The notes: a model not told the origin generated them from the letters alone. 64,000 nucleotides of DNA from Agriotes lineatus (GCA_940337035.1 OW679202.1:17459200-17523199), one strand, 5' to 3'; shown: positions 45,061 to 56,535, numbered from the stretch's first letter. Made by a program: numbers and translations.

Positions 45061-45576
45061 CCACGGGTTCTGTTACTCTTGCACTAAACATTTGAGTTAT
45101 CAAATCTTGGGGGTAAAATGCAATTCGTGCAGACGTCAAAAACAAAAATGCCTTTTGTTTCTGAACTAATTTTGAATTTTTTGTTAAGTTGCGTTTTATT
45201 TGGAATATATTATATATAAATCTATATATTTTATTTTTGTATTTCAGTTAAATAAATTTTATTCTAAATAAAAACCCCACTTCATTATTTATTCTTTTTC
45301 GGTTGCATTCAGTGACCAATAACTAAAACATCTGGGGGCCAATCGTTGAATAAGTGCGGCCAATGACTACCTAGCTTTTGGTATCCACAGAACTGATTAA
45401 TTAATTCTGCAAAATTTACTAAGAGATAAGTAAAAGTAATGTATTTTTTATAAATTTGGATCTATTATCTATCAAAAACGTAAGGCGTCGTTCACATTAT
45501 GGTAGTTGGTGAAATATAGTGAGCTTTCAAATCTAGTTATCAGAATAGGAGGCCAATCACTGGGTGGCTTACCCTA

Positions 45577-46730
45577 TTGGTTCTTGAAACAAGACGTGTT
45601 TTCTTTGACATCTATATTTAAGCATATATATAGTAAGATATAGCCCCCAAAGGGTATCATATCTTACAGTATCTAGCTATAGAGTCTGTTTAGATTCACA
45701 ATTAGTAAGTAAAATATAGCGACATTATAAATATTCTGAATAATAAGTCCACATTTAAAAAAACTCTGAAGTTATGTACCATAAATTATAATTGAACCTA
45801 CAAACTCGGTTTCTTATATTTTAATAGCTTTAATCTTTAGTATCCAATTGCAAATATATTAACATTTTTATTATCATAATTTGGTAACTGGGGTATGTAC
45901 TTCACATAAAATTTTAGTATCATATATTTTACTGAATTTCTAAATTGCAATTAATCGTAAATAATCACAAGATACTTAAGTAGATGAAAAAAACGTACAT
46001 ACGAGTACATATCCTAAAAGTCAAATAAACTAATTGCATGCCATGCTAATGCTCTGAGTATTTGAGCAAACAATATAAGTTTACTCAAACTTATTTAAAA
46101 CATTAAAACAGCTTGTATTTTTAAGAGAACTCTAACTAAGAATTTGTTATGGAGTAACAACTGAACACTTGCTTTTATAGTTGGAATGATGTCACATTCC
46201 AATTTATTTCTTCTACAGGTGCGAACAAAACCTATACGACTAAGAATAAGCTGTCAGGCGTGCACCGTAACATATTTTAGGTTCACTCGCCTACAATATT
46301 TAATAGTCAGTATGAAGTGCGACACCATATTATATGCACTTTATTAACTTTTACTTATGACATTGCCCTGTCTTGTTTACATAATTTCCTAATGTTTAAA
46401 TATTGCTTATGTGTACTTATTTTGATATTAATCGCAATCTATTGAATCATTCATTTATCATTGCCTCTTATTATAACGGTTAGAAAAATGAATTCTGTAA
46501 AATAAAAATAAAAATACTAATGCTGCATTTATATCTGATTTACGAGTATAAGCCTATGTAATGTGCCAAAGATAAATTAATACGACAGGTTGAAAATATT
46601 TCTCTAATATTGATTTGCAAACTTACAATTTAATTTATATGAAGAATATGAACTATACATGAAGAAAACGTTATCCTTTGATACGATTCCTATTTAAATC
46701 ATTATTCCGTCCTAATTAGCTTTTTTTTTT
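45577..46730. other. AT-rich stretch; one short hairpin
   Basis: A small stem GTAAGATAT/ATATCTTAC with CCC/GGG inside lies near 45632-45666. Otherwise nothing recognised. Confidence 0.4.
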
Positions 46731-47337
46731 AAGTCCTCGTCTTCGAAGTTCATGAGTTTCTTAGGCTATCCAGGTACATTTTCGTGGGTAGTTTCACAAT
46801 TTTGCGTTGTACCTTAGATTGTAAGTTTTATAAAGTTTTCATTGTTGTAGGTTTAGCACATCCCCACAGTTGCACACCATATGACCAAATTGATTTCATA
46901 ATGGCTATATACAACAGTATCTTGTTGCCAATTGACAGCTTTCAACTTTTCCCAAGCAGCCAATACATTGGACGGTACCTCAAGTTTACTTGTTAACGTT
47001 TCGTATTTATGTGTTTCTTTCTAAGAAAACTTTTAATCTAGTTGTATGACAAAATACTTTGTAATAGCGACTGTAGGACAGTTTAAACGTCGTGTACTAA
47101 ATGTAACTTGGACGGATTGCATTTCATGATTCGTTGGCGTTCTAACCAGTTTATATGGTTCAGGTGCATTTGAAGACTGTCAGATGCAGTGACAGAATCT
47201 TCTTTTGAAGTTAGATTGTCAGTAAAAGTGGTCAATATGGTAGTGTTGGATATAAGTTAAGATATAGTAGCAGTCTTAATACACTACTTTGAGGAACACC
47301 GAATTCTATAGACACTTCGTTCAGGTATTTTATTGAG

Positions 47338-47351
47338 TAACATCGGCCAGA
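47338..47351. repeat. Left target-site duplication of SINE 1
   Basis: TAACATCGGCCAGA, identical to 47645-47658. Confidence 0.9.
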
Positions 47352-47644
47352 AGCGCCAGCGTGGCTCGGTGGTTAGAGCATTGGACTGCGGCGCGGACGT
47401 CTGTAGTTCAAATCCCAGATCGATGCCTGGCGGGCGGCCTACCCAGTCGCTTTAAATAATTGGGGACCTTCGTTCGAAAGAATAAGGGGTAATAATGCGG
47501 TTGTCTAATGCGTGATGCTCACCACATCGCCACGTGTCATGAATTTGACACGCAACATCCGGGTGTGAGAGCGAGGATACGGAAGCTCTGACCTTCCGCC
47601 TTGCAGACCAAGCTCCTTCATGGGGTGTTAGTGCCTCACCATTA
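47352..47644 (+). mobile_element. tRNA-derived SINE 1 (293 bp)
   Basis: The 5' head has a box A-like TGGCTCGGTGG and a box B-like AGTTCAAATCC spaced as in a tRNA gene, so it could be transcribed by RNA polymerase III. An unrelated body follows and ends at CACCATTAT. A perfect 14-bp direct repeat on both sides shows insertion by a LINE-type mechanism. It interrupts a Jockey LINE remnant. Confidence 0.9.
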
Positions 47645-47658
47645 TAACATCGGCCAGA
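47645..47658. repeat. Right target-site duplication of SINE 1
   Basis: TAACATCGGCCAGA, identical to 47338-47351. Confidence 0.9.
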
Positions 47659-47960
47659 GGGCTAGGATTTCATAATCATATCAAAGTAGCTGGCAAATGA
47701 TTTAGTTTATGAAGCAAAACAGTGTGCCCCGTCTTATCAAAGGCTTGAGTTACACTTAAAAACACAACTGTACAGATTTTCTGGTCTTCCAGGTTCTGGT
47801 CAATTTGATTCATTATTGCTTATTGAATGACATGAAATTTAAATTAGTAATTCGGCAGTGAAGTTAATAACTTCATATCTCTGCCAAGTCTTCTCAGAAA
47901 CATCTTCTCAAAGATCCTTCCTAATAGTGAAAGCAAACTGATAGACTGCGTGAAAATATT

Positions 47961-48620
47961 TTGTGAAATAGTTTCCTCGGCTTAGGGGAAAGTAAAAAAG
48001 ACTGATTATGCGATTGTATATAGCAGTTATAAATACAATTGCTTTTCTCGATAACCGTTTGAGAATCCGTCCAGTTATTAGGTATTTCCCGCTTTTTCCC
48101 CACTTTCTAGTACTCACGCTGTATTGGAGAAAACGGTTAATAAATAAAAAAATTAACGAATGCTTTATCACCGACGTATATGTGTGAATACCGTAATATC
48201 TATAGCAACAGCAAAATATTACTGGATGTATAGTTGTCCGTATATGCCTGCATTTCAGTATTGTAAGATTTTTCTGATCGTAGTTATTTATTGGCTGAGA
48301 TATATTGATAAACAATTCGTTCAAAGAAGCGGTATGTTAAATACAAGGAGGGCAACAAGATTTTGAATTGTGGAAAAACACCAGTAGTAAAGTAAAGGAT
48401 ACGGAAATCATTGAGCGCCATATGGTGTGCTCAGTAAACTAAACGAATAAAGTATTATGTTAATGCGAAAATATCAAAACTACTTGGTATTGCATATATT
48501 GCTATGATATGGTTGTTTAATTGATTTAATTAAATAAATATTGATTAAGAACCACCATGCAAATATTTTGTTTACACTATAAAATTCTAGGTAGATTAAA
48601 AGTGAGTTGTATGATTCTGA
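47961..48620. other. AT-rich stretch without identifiable feature
   Basis: Nothing recognised. Confidence 0.4.
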
Positions 48621-48624
48621 GTTG

Positions 48625-50330
48625 TTAAATAAATGGTTAAATGCCCTGTATCATATTTTATTTATCTGCAAATATTGATAATTAATAGCTACCTCAATTT
48701 GGTAAAGCAATCACTCAATCTCGGTTAGGTTCCTGGCTGAAAGTGTAATTCTTAAATTAATTGAGTACGGATCTGTATTTCGTCTTCGCTCTACTGCGCA
48801 CAAGCAAATACTCGAAATTAGGTCAAACACTAATCTAAAATGACTCCCTCTGGCAAGATAGCTGACAGTGAATTAAAACAAAGTTCCACTGGTAATTATT
48901 TAAATTCGGCTGCTTTCGCGGCATTATTTGTCATTTGTTTTCTAGCGTTCGTCGAAGGGACTCGCGCCAATTTCCCAATTGTTTTTCTTGGCGTAACTTT
49001 GGATACAACTTCCTCCTAACCTCAAATTATGGACTGGGCCTATGTTACGGGCTGCATTTACATTACAGCAACGGAAATCGCTTGGATTGTGTTGGGTATG
49101 ACTCTTCTTACACATGCATAACTTTCGCGCACCTGATGTAGCTAGTTTTAGGTTAAAACAGTACCTGCTTTCACCGATCTTGTATCGGGAGCTCGAAGGA
49201 CACGATGATGTAGTTTCTTGGGCTGTTATGGGCCGGATCCTGCTGCAACTCCTGGCACATGTACTCACGGAGCTGCTCGATGCTCTGGGAGCTTCTCCTC
49301 TGGGCTGTATCGGGTTGCTCGCCTCCACGCAGAGATCGGAATGGGCTGCTTCGGCTTCTAGGTTACGTACACTGGACTCGGAGAACTTTTCAACTTTATG
49401 TGTCGGAAATGGTTGCAAATAGTACCACACGACCACTAACATGCACTCAATGAAATGATATACTTTTATTGTTAATATAATTTTATTTATTAAGTGAAAA
49501 TCGATTTAACTGGAGTACATTTTTAACATGTCAGTTCATAATTAATTTCTTTTGTTCTCTCCTAATATCCGCTATAAACAATTGCAAGTTAAATATTAAA
49601 TAAAAAACGGAAATGAACCGAATTCAAAATAATTACTTACAACACTATATTTGCCTATAACTAAAACTATTTCAAAATTCTTATTCTTAATATTATTGTC
49701 TACATTTATAATTAGTTAACCGTGTCTTTTCGCCACTGGACGTTCTTTAAATTGCTTTTAATTGAACACACAAGTCACTACACTGATTAATTTTTATTAG
49801 AGTATTTCCTGCACCAAGGCGTCCTTTGAATTCACCTGTCTCCTTTTCCACACAATTTTTGGTCCATCTGCTGTGTCCTTTTCTTGGCTTTTTAACCCTG
49901 GCTTGCTGATTCTTACAATTTCCATTAAATGCCTTAATGCCTGCCTTCTTAGCTGCTCGTTGCAACGTTTATTTGTTTAGCTCGCTTCTCATACCTTTCT
50001 TTTAAAACCCTTACAAATATTTCACTGTTTAACTTTACTTGAATTATACGCTTCATTTCATTGCCTTGGCAATCCATTTTGTAATTAATAGTTCGGCTAC
50101 TACCTTTGCTCAAACTTCTTATTTTAAATTGATCTTACAGTCAGCTTAGATCCCTGTGAGAATTGAGCTTTGCTTATTGCGTTCTTTATTTAATGATACC
50201 GCTATTAATGGCATCTCTTTACAAATGCCCTCAGTCTATTAAATTCAAGTTTTAGCCTTGCAGTTATATAAAATACCTCACCCTGAGCTTTAGTGAAATG
50301 TCCATTAATTTGGCAATGCTATCAGAGTTG
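48625..50330. repeat. Dispersed unnamed repeat, copy B
   Basis: It starts AAATAAATGGTTAAATGCCCT, then TATTTTATTTATCTGCAA, as in copy A. Also shared are TTTGTTTTCTAG (48936), CCTAACCTCAAATTAT (49017) and TTTTAGGTTAAAACAGTACCT (49145). The minus strand is open for 166 codons over 48942-49442, and the overlapping plus strand for 102; neither gives a recognised domain. GTCACTACACTGATTAATTTTTATTA near 49774 matches the late parts of copies A and C. The end is approximate. Confidence 0.6.
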
Positions 50331-50737
50331 AGTTGTAGGGCTTAAGACCACTGCAATATTTGTACATTATACAATCAGTAGAACCGTTTCCGCTTATTGC
50401 AACATTTGCGCAATTGAAGTTATATCTGCAGATAATTCTACAATTCAAGCCAAAATATAGTATTATCGGTGTCTTTTTTACGCAATAGTAATAAAGAGAA
50501 TGAATAACATTGTATTGCCAGAATCTATACATGTTTATATTATAATTACTTATATATTACTTATATATGCTAGTTAGCTAACGCTTGTAGGGCATAGGAA
50601 AACTAGAAACCATTTACGAAAGGTGTTTGTTACAAGGTAATTTAAATATTTTGGAAGCAAACTCTTCTTTCAAGACCATTACGTGTCCTTGAAATATCGC
50701 TGTTGGAAGAATTTCATCATTTAGTATGTTACTTATA

Positions 50738-51210
50738 TTAACTCCTTAATAAGTCCATCCAACCTTGGGGTCTTAGGGTCCTGCCTATGTACGCCGCTGC
50801 TTGACACAAATTTATCTTATCTTTTCTTACCAGTGCTTGCATAGTTTTGCAGTTGTGGTATAGATTAAAAATTGCTTGGTTAAGTCTTTGATGAACTCCC
50901 GTTTTCATTAATGTGTCCCATATTAACTGTCTTGTTACTCTATCGAATTCTTTGACGGCATCCAAGAAAGATAAGCACATATTTCGCTCTATTCATCTGC
51001 TTTTTAATTCCGTCCTTCATTTTGTTTCTAAAATTCGATCATATAATTTGCTAACCACCATTAACAACGAAATGCTTCGATAATTTTCGCTAGACCTACT
51101 ATTTTCGTTTTCCATAGTAGAGTGACTATTTTCACTGTGATTCCCTCCTGTCCAAGTTCTGTAACAATTTACTCTACAACCCTCTACAACGAAAAGCTAT
51201 GTAGAGGGTT
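50738..51210 (-). pseudogene. LINE reverse transcriptase fingers/palm fragment
   Basis: The minus strand reads NYRSISLLMVVSKLYDRILE (fingers) at about 51097-51040, then after a gap LSFLDAVKEFDRVTRQLIWD and GVHQRLNQAIFNLYHNCKT (palm motif A and the following helix) at 50980-50830. In active enzymes motif A reads F-x-D-x-x-KAFD; here it is degraded to F-L-D-AVKEFD. Frameshifts and stops are present. Same general family as the pieces at 52.1-53.5 kb. Confidence 0.7.
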
Positions 51211-51232
51211 GTAGACTCTACATAGCTTTTCG
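51174..51232. repeat. Two overlapping, mutually exclusive hairpins
   Basis: Arm 51174-51188 (CTACAACCCTCTACA) is an exact inverted repeat of 51200-51214. Arm 51190-51206 (CGAAAAGCTATGTAGAG) is an exact inverted repeat of 51216-51232. The two hairpins share 51200-51206 and cannot form at once. Confidence 0.8.
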
Positions 51233-51440
51233 GTTGCGTGTTGTAGTTTTCCTATTGCGATTTTTCCGTTTCTAGCTTCTTTTCTTCCAGGTTTTCTTCT
51301 TCTGCCAGTCTTTTTAGCTGTTGTACTAGCCTGTTCTATTCAAAATTCAAAAGTAACCCCTCCACCTCTTTATTAGTTTTTTGCGACTCCATTATTAATT
51401 TCCTATCGCTATGAAGTACCTAGTCGAGAATAGTAATTTA

Positions 51441-51556
51441 TTATACAAGACGATAAAGTTAAATTTTATCCACGAATGAATTGTTTAACGTCTAGACGAA
51501 GTCGAGACGTTAATGATTCAAGAGTGGATAGTAATAACTTTATCGTCGTGTACAAT
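51441..51556. mobile_element. 116-bp hairpin
   Basis: GACGATAAAGTTA pairs with TAACTTTATCGTC, TATCCACGAATGAATT partly with GATTCAAGAGTGGATA, and TTAACGTCTAGACG with CGAGACGTTAA. The tip is GACGAAGTCGAG. Same plan as the hairpins at 36.1 and 41.4 kb. Confidence 0.75.
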
Positions 51557-51559
51557 ACA

Positions 51560-52085
51560 AACTTTTTTTCTATAGCAAGAATTTTAACAATTTCAAAAGA
51601 AAATAAGGAAAGTCAATCACATTTTAAAATCTCAGTAGCTAGATTGGGTTGCTAGGATAATACGAAGCTGCAATATTTAATTTAAATAAAAGTTAAAAAA
51701 TTAAATTAGTTTATGTACCCTTGCTGTTAAAGTGCTACTTTATCTACCCTTGCTGTTAAAGTAACACTTGACCTTTTGTTTTGAGTCGATTAAAGCACAC
51801 TTTAACATTTGCTATAGAAAAAAGGATTTTTATCGTTGTAGCTCCTAAGTAGTAGGCACATAAAATAACTTTTATTTGTTCTGAACATTTTCCTTCGTTT
51901 TAGTTCCAAATTGTGCTCATACCTGTCTTTTACCTTACTGTATGTTAGGTCGTATTCCATTGTACTCTGTATTTCTCGTAATCTTGCATTCTTTTCGAAT
52001 TTAGATACACAATTCTTTTTTCTTACACATTTCCGATTTAATTTCTTAAGACTACAAATGATGACTGGCTAAAAGAAAGATTGAA
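51560..52085. other. AT-rich stretch without identifiable feature
   Basis: A direct duplication of TACCCTTGCTGTTAAAGT (about 51716-51733 and 51745-51762); otherwise nothing recognised. Confidence 0.4.
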
Positions 52086-52089
52086 GTTT

Positions 52090-52890
52090 TAGAAAAAGTC
52101 ACGAAAAACTATTACTTAATCGTGACCTTCCTATGCTTCCTACATTTGCGGTGTAAGGGTTTGGCAGATAGATCTCCACGTTTATCGGTCTGCACTCGCT
52201 TGCCTTGCTTGTCCAAAACTTATCCCTCTTAATTGTACTGTTTTGAATCGCGTCGTTCCGTGTTGTTCGAGCTTGTTCGATCCGTGTTTGTTTTTTCATC
52301 TTAGCTTTTAACACTTGCTTAGGAGGTTCATCCTTGACAGATGATCATACCACCTTAGCTGACTTTATTCTAGAATCGTTTCCATGTGCTTGACTTCTAA
52401 GACTTTTTCTAGTTCTGTCTCTATTATTTCCTTTTCATGGTGTTTTTCTTCGCTGTTCTCCAGCGGTCTGACCCCTCGAGTGTCAATGCTTCTTATCTTA
52501 CCCTTTTAGTAGCTGTTTGAAGTATGTTTCCATCTTTCTATTATATCTTTTCTAGTTGTAACATTTTGCCATCTTTGGAGGACTTTGTCTGTTCTTACAA
52601 GCTTTAGCATGCTGTAAAATAATTTTATATTGTCCTTACGCTTTTCTTCCATTTTGTGGCCAAAGTCTTCCTATGCTTTCACTTTGACCGCTGCTACGGT
52701 CTCTTTAACAATTTTTGTTTGGGCTTTATATTCTTCATTATCGTAATCACTATAATTTTTTGTTTCAAAATACTCCTTCCAACGCTGATTTTTCTTCGTT
52801 TCTCCTACATTTGTTTTCCTGCATACCTTCTCGGCGGTGCTTAGTAATACCCTTTTAAATACAGACCACATTCCTTCCATAAGTTCATGA
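52090..52890 (-). pseudogene. LINE ORF2 fragments (pre-RT region and C-terminus)
   Basis: From 52880 the minus strand reads NQRWKEYFETKNYSDYDNEE, YKAQTKIVKETVAAVKVKA and, after a frame change, EDFGHKMEEKRKDNIKLFYS. This is the helical region between endonuclease and reverse transcriptase. Near 52340-52420 follow LEKVLEVKHMETILE and LRWYDHLSRM, which belong far downstream. The catalytic core between them is deleted, and stops are frequent. Confidence 0.6.
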
Positions 52891-53134
52891 AGTTAATATA
52901 AATAAAACTCGGTCAATGCGCTGCGGTACAAACAACATTAATCCTTTTCTCATCAATAATGTGCCAATAGAAGATGTTTATGGTTTTGTTATCTGGGTAG
53001 TCAAATCACGAGTAAAGAGGAATCGATGGTGGGCGTAGATTGTCGAATTTCTAAGGCAAACATGCTTTTGGGATGTTACGCGAGGTGTAGAAATCGTCCG
53101 AGATTACCAGGCAGACCAAACTAAAAATAGTTAC

Positions 53135-53485
53135 AACGAATGTAAAACAGACCTGTACGCGTGTGAAACGTGGAGACATACCCAAGAAAGTGAAGAAATG
53201 CTAGAAGTATTCGTCAACAAGTGTCTCAGAAGCACACTTCACATTAAATGATCGGACTACATCATAAACGCAGAGTTACTTATAACAAACAACATTTCCC
53301 GCCAAGCCTTACATTATTATCTTCATGGGCAAAGACGACCCAATAAGACCGCCCAGCGAATACATGAAGAAGAACAGTCCTCAAAGAAATCAAAGATACA
53401 GTAAAATCTTCGAATCGGATTACATATCTGGCAAAGGATAGAGACTGTTGGAAGACCTTCTTCGGGGCTCTATGCTCCACATAGG
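53135..53485 (+). pseudogene. LINE ORF2 C-terminal fragment, opposite strand
   Basis: The plus strand reads TDLYACETWRHTQESEEMLE, FVNKCLRSTLHIK, stop, SDYIINAELL, then after frame changes EVLKEIKD and LAKDRDCWKTFFGALCST, ending at a stop. The ending LA-x-DR-x-x-W-x-x-F-x-x-ALCS is the typical C-terminus of insect endonuclease-reverse transcriptases. It faces the fragments at 50.7-52.9 kb, so it is either a separate insertion or an inverted part. Confidence 0.7.
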
Positions 53486-53489
53486 AGTT

Positions 53490-55550
53490 AAAGGATTATA
53501 TAATCCTTCGAATATCTAGTTTCCTTCTCCAATACTTTGCATAATTTCCAGGGCTACTGTAACATGAAACTTTACTTGACATTCCTCGTGTCTCAATCTT
53601 GATATTTTTATTTTCTGTAAAACCTTTTTTGTTCTTTCCTTTTACGTTTTGCTTCTTGCTTTGCTAGATCCTATTTTCGTATGGTTACTATCTATTGCGC
53701 TCCCTCTTTTTACTCTTGTCTTCTTGAACTATTATGTAATCTATGATTAATGCTTCTCTTCTTTCCAGCCCGACCCTTGTGTATTTGTGTACTATGTCTT
53801 TATGTTTTTATATAGCGTGTTTATAATTACTAAATCGTTCATTAGGAAAAATTTTAGCAGACGTTCTCCATTAGTATTTTATGATTTTGTCCTACGACAC
53901 CAGAAGAAAAATATTAATAATTGAAATTTGCTTAATATCTAGTTACATATTGCTATGAACCCATTTTAAGCCTCTACGATTATAATAACAATTAATAATG
54001 TTTCAAGCATATCAGATATTGTTTTATAAAATGTTTCAGATATGTGCAAGATTAATTTTTGTAAATAGTATGAATAACATTGGTTTTGATAATAATTTGT
54101 AAAAACAGTATTAAAAATAGTGTGCCCCTTTTTGTACCCTTTTCACAATTCAGTGAGTTTGAAAATTAATTCTATATCCATTGGGTGTACTGTGGTAGGT
54201 TGCAGTAACTCAGAGCACATCTGCAAAAGTTTTTAAAAAATGTTTATTTTGTGGATCGAGTGCTAGCCAACACTAGAGCAGAGTAATTGGAGCCTTGTGT
54301 GCTAGAGGTAGCGGCCTTCGTAGAAAGCAATTGAAGCCCTAGGTGTTAGGCAATGGACGAATTGGAGATGCCCTAGCAGCGGTCCAGCTACAGGAGTCGT
54401 TCTGTGGGCGTTCAGCGGCTTGTACAGGCCAACAAAGAAAGAGGGTGCCAGACATCATGGGACTTGCTGGGGCTCGAGTTAAGCCATAGTTTCCATTACA
54501 AAATCAACAGGAAGGTCACAAAACTTTATCCTAAAAGATTAATTTTTATTGAATTTCTTGGTGGGGTGTTTTCTGTTTGTGACGTGTATTTACTTAATGC
54601 AATTGTTATCACCTAGGCAACGATTTAATTAATCACAGATAATTATCGTGTAATAGCGAACCTGGTTTGCGAATTGTGAGGGTGCATAGTCATATTTGCA
54701 TTAATTTCACATTAGTTAAATAATATTCTGTATTCTAGCGATGTCAGTAGTTAAATCACCATAAAGAGCGTTTACATTTAAATTATTAAAAATAATACCA
54801 CGATAATTGATTTTATATAAAATGTATCTCTCATAATTTATACAAATCAAAATAATAATTGCTAGGATATAGAGACCCGACCCTTTTCAGATTTATAAAC
54901 TCATTTGTTTAAAATAACCAAACAAGTATAAAACATAGTAATATATAATATACGGATTTTCCGAAAACTATGTTGAACATACAATATGATCGAATAGTAC
55001 TACCCTCTAAAAGGCCGTAGAGTTGTTTGTTTCTATTTAAATGTCATTACTAATATCAATTCCACAGACCTCCTGGGGATAAAAGTATTCGAACGTATGG
55101 TAGAACATCAATGAGTGCAACAAGGCAGATAAACCAAATGAGTATCACAACAAGGATAGAATGCAATCATGGCTAGACAAATTTTTAAAACTAAAGTTAA
55201 GTAATCTCAACCTCGCCCTAATAAGAGGAAGCAAATATCTGTTACAAATGAAAAAAATATGACCTCTTTGTTGCATTCATGGATTCGCTGTGTTCAGAAT
55301 TGGAGTCGTACAATCTGTATATATGGCTGTGTTCTACGTCTGTCACCACCTTCAGTATTCTAGATTCCACGATTTTCTATCATTCCTATCTTCAGCTTGT
55401 AGATTTTTAGTAACGGCTTCTTTCACCTCGTTCTTTCATGTTCTTCGCTGTCTATCTATTTTTTTAATGGCGGATATCATGACCAACATTTAAGCTTTAT
55501 TTAACATTGATTGCACATAAATATACAGTCGTAAGCGCTTGACCTCTATT
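53490..55550. other. AT-rich stretch without identifiable gene
   Basis: Nothing recognised. The part 54240-54480 is slightly less AT-rich without a motif. Confidence 0.4.
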
Positions 55551-55555
55551 GTATC

Positions 55556-56533
55556 TAATGATGGGCGATATTTTGATTTCTCAATTGCACCTTGAGTCGG
55601 AGCTGCGATTTTTTAATATAAATGATTTTAAAGTGTGCGGTGATCACATAAAAAACGACTCCCAGGATTAGACCGTGTCATTATTTAGGTAAAAAAAGTT
55701 TAGCCCACTTTTATAAGAGGAGAAAGAGCAAAAGAGCACGGCAACTCTTCTCAGAAAAGAGTTTCGCCTCTGGCGTGGTTTACACGTTGAGTTACCGTGC
55801 TCTTTTGCTTTTTCTTTTGATGAAGCTCCTTATGAAAGTGGCGAAACGTTAAGTTCTTCAACCTCAATAATGACACGGTCCAGTCTCGGAAATCGTTTGT
55901 TACGTAATGACAATGGCCGAGAAAGTCTCCGAAATCATCTGAAGTGATCACAATGTTCATATCCGTTCATATAATAGTACGAATACTTAACCCGTAAAAA
56001 GTATCAAAGCGCGACTTCGCTTCACGTTATTTTGCAAGCAGTTACACCAATAAGAACTAATTTATTACTAAAGCAGTGCTCGGAGTTTCGGAGCCCTAAA
56101 TAATAGATACATTGCAAAAATGCAGGAAAATTAACTAATATATGTTTTAGTTTTAATCACTTGCATTTTAAAGAAGCTTCACTGGGCATCTCCTCATCTC
56201 CCTCAGTTAACGTGAATTCTCTTGCGCGTAAATTCTTATGGCAACAAGCAATAATGCGATAAATACAGTTCAGAGCCGTATTTGGGTGATATTTATTGCA
56301 TTCCACTCTCACACCAGCAAGATATCGTTTAACGTATTAGACCTGGGATGTAGCACCATCTAAAAGTCTTGATCACACCATGGTTGTTGAGTAACAGTGA
56401 TAACTAATTTTTTTTTTATTATCAGTTCATGGTTTAGGTCTCCGAACCTGTTTTATATCAGTGATTGTTATTATTTCGTACGAACAAGATAGCACATTAT
56501 AAATTGCAGTTCGTAAAATATCGCCCATCACTA
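55556..56533. mobile_element. Possible hAT-like element (978 bp)
   Basis: The ends TAATGATGGGCGATATTTT and AAAATATCGCCCATCACTA are inverted repeats with one mismatch. The terminal motif nearly matches the hAT-like element at 2267-3243. The flanking 8-mers (ATTGTATC and ATTATTTG) agree at only five positions, so the duplication is unproven. A foldback (55655-55941) lies inside. No transposase. Confidence 0.6.
55655..55941. mobile_element. Foldback element, copy 1
   Basis: Left GACCGTGTCATTATTT pairs with CAATAATGACACGGTC, and AGCAAAAGAGCACGG with CCGTGCTCTTTTGCT. The loop holds TTTCGCCTCTGGCGTGGTTT. The right arm is longer and ends GGAGACTTTCTCGG-type sequence then AAATCATCTG. TGATCAC occurs outside both ends (55641-55647, 55945-55951). 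Confidence 0.75.
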
Positions 56534-56535
56534 AT

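Larger units (their letters stand above)
43520..45574 (+). mobile_element. Pogo/Tigger-like transposon, internally deleted (2055 bp)
   Basis: The terminal inverted repeats are GGGCAAGCCACCTAGTGATT on the left and GGGTAAGCCACCCAGTGATT read inward from the right, continuing GGCC. TA sits directly outside each end (43518-43519, 45575-45576), the duplication expected for Tc1/mariner/pogo. The core has a Pipsqueak-type HTH (44182-44334) and Lys/Glu-rich tail remnants (about 44400-44990), but I see no DDE nuclease domain between them. At both ends the unit GGCCAAT-x-ACTGAA or its complement recurs, about eleven times in total. Confidence 0.85.
46735..47960 (-). pseudogene. Jockey-type LINE reverse transcriptase remnant, split by a SINE
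   Basis: On the minus strand from 47960: GRIFEKMFLRRLGRD, then QIDQNLEDQKICTVVFL, then VTQAFDK (palm motif A, D-x-x-x-AFD type), HTVLLHKLNH, the SINE, then KYLNEVSIEFGVPQSSVL (the GVPQGSVLGP motif) and, downstream, PYKLVRTPTN, VTFSTRRLNCPTV, VQLWGCAKP-like blocks and a basic tail near 46750. The order is that of a Jockey-clade ORF2. Frameshifts, stops and loss of the YADD box show it is dead. The SINE at 47352-47644 interrupts it and is younger. Confidence 0.7.

Noticed and set aside
48942..49442. 166-codon minus-strand frame as a protein gene.
   Set aside because: It overlaps an open plus-strand frame in the GC-rich part of a dispersed repeat, and the corresponding regions of copies A and C do not keep the frame.
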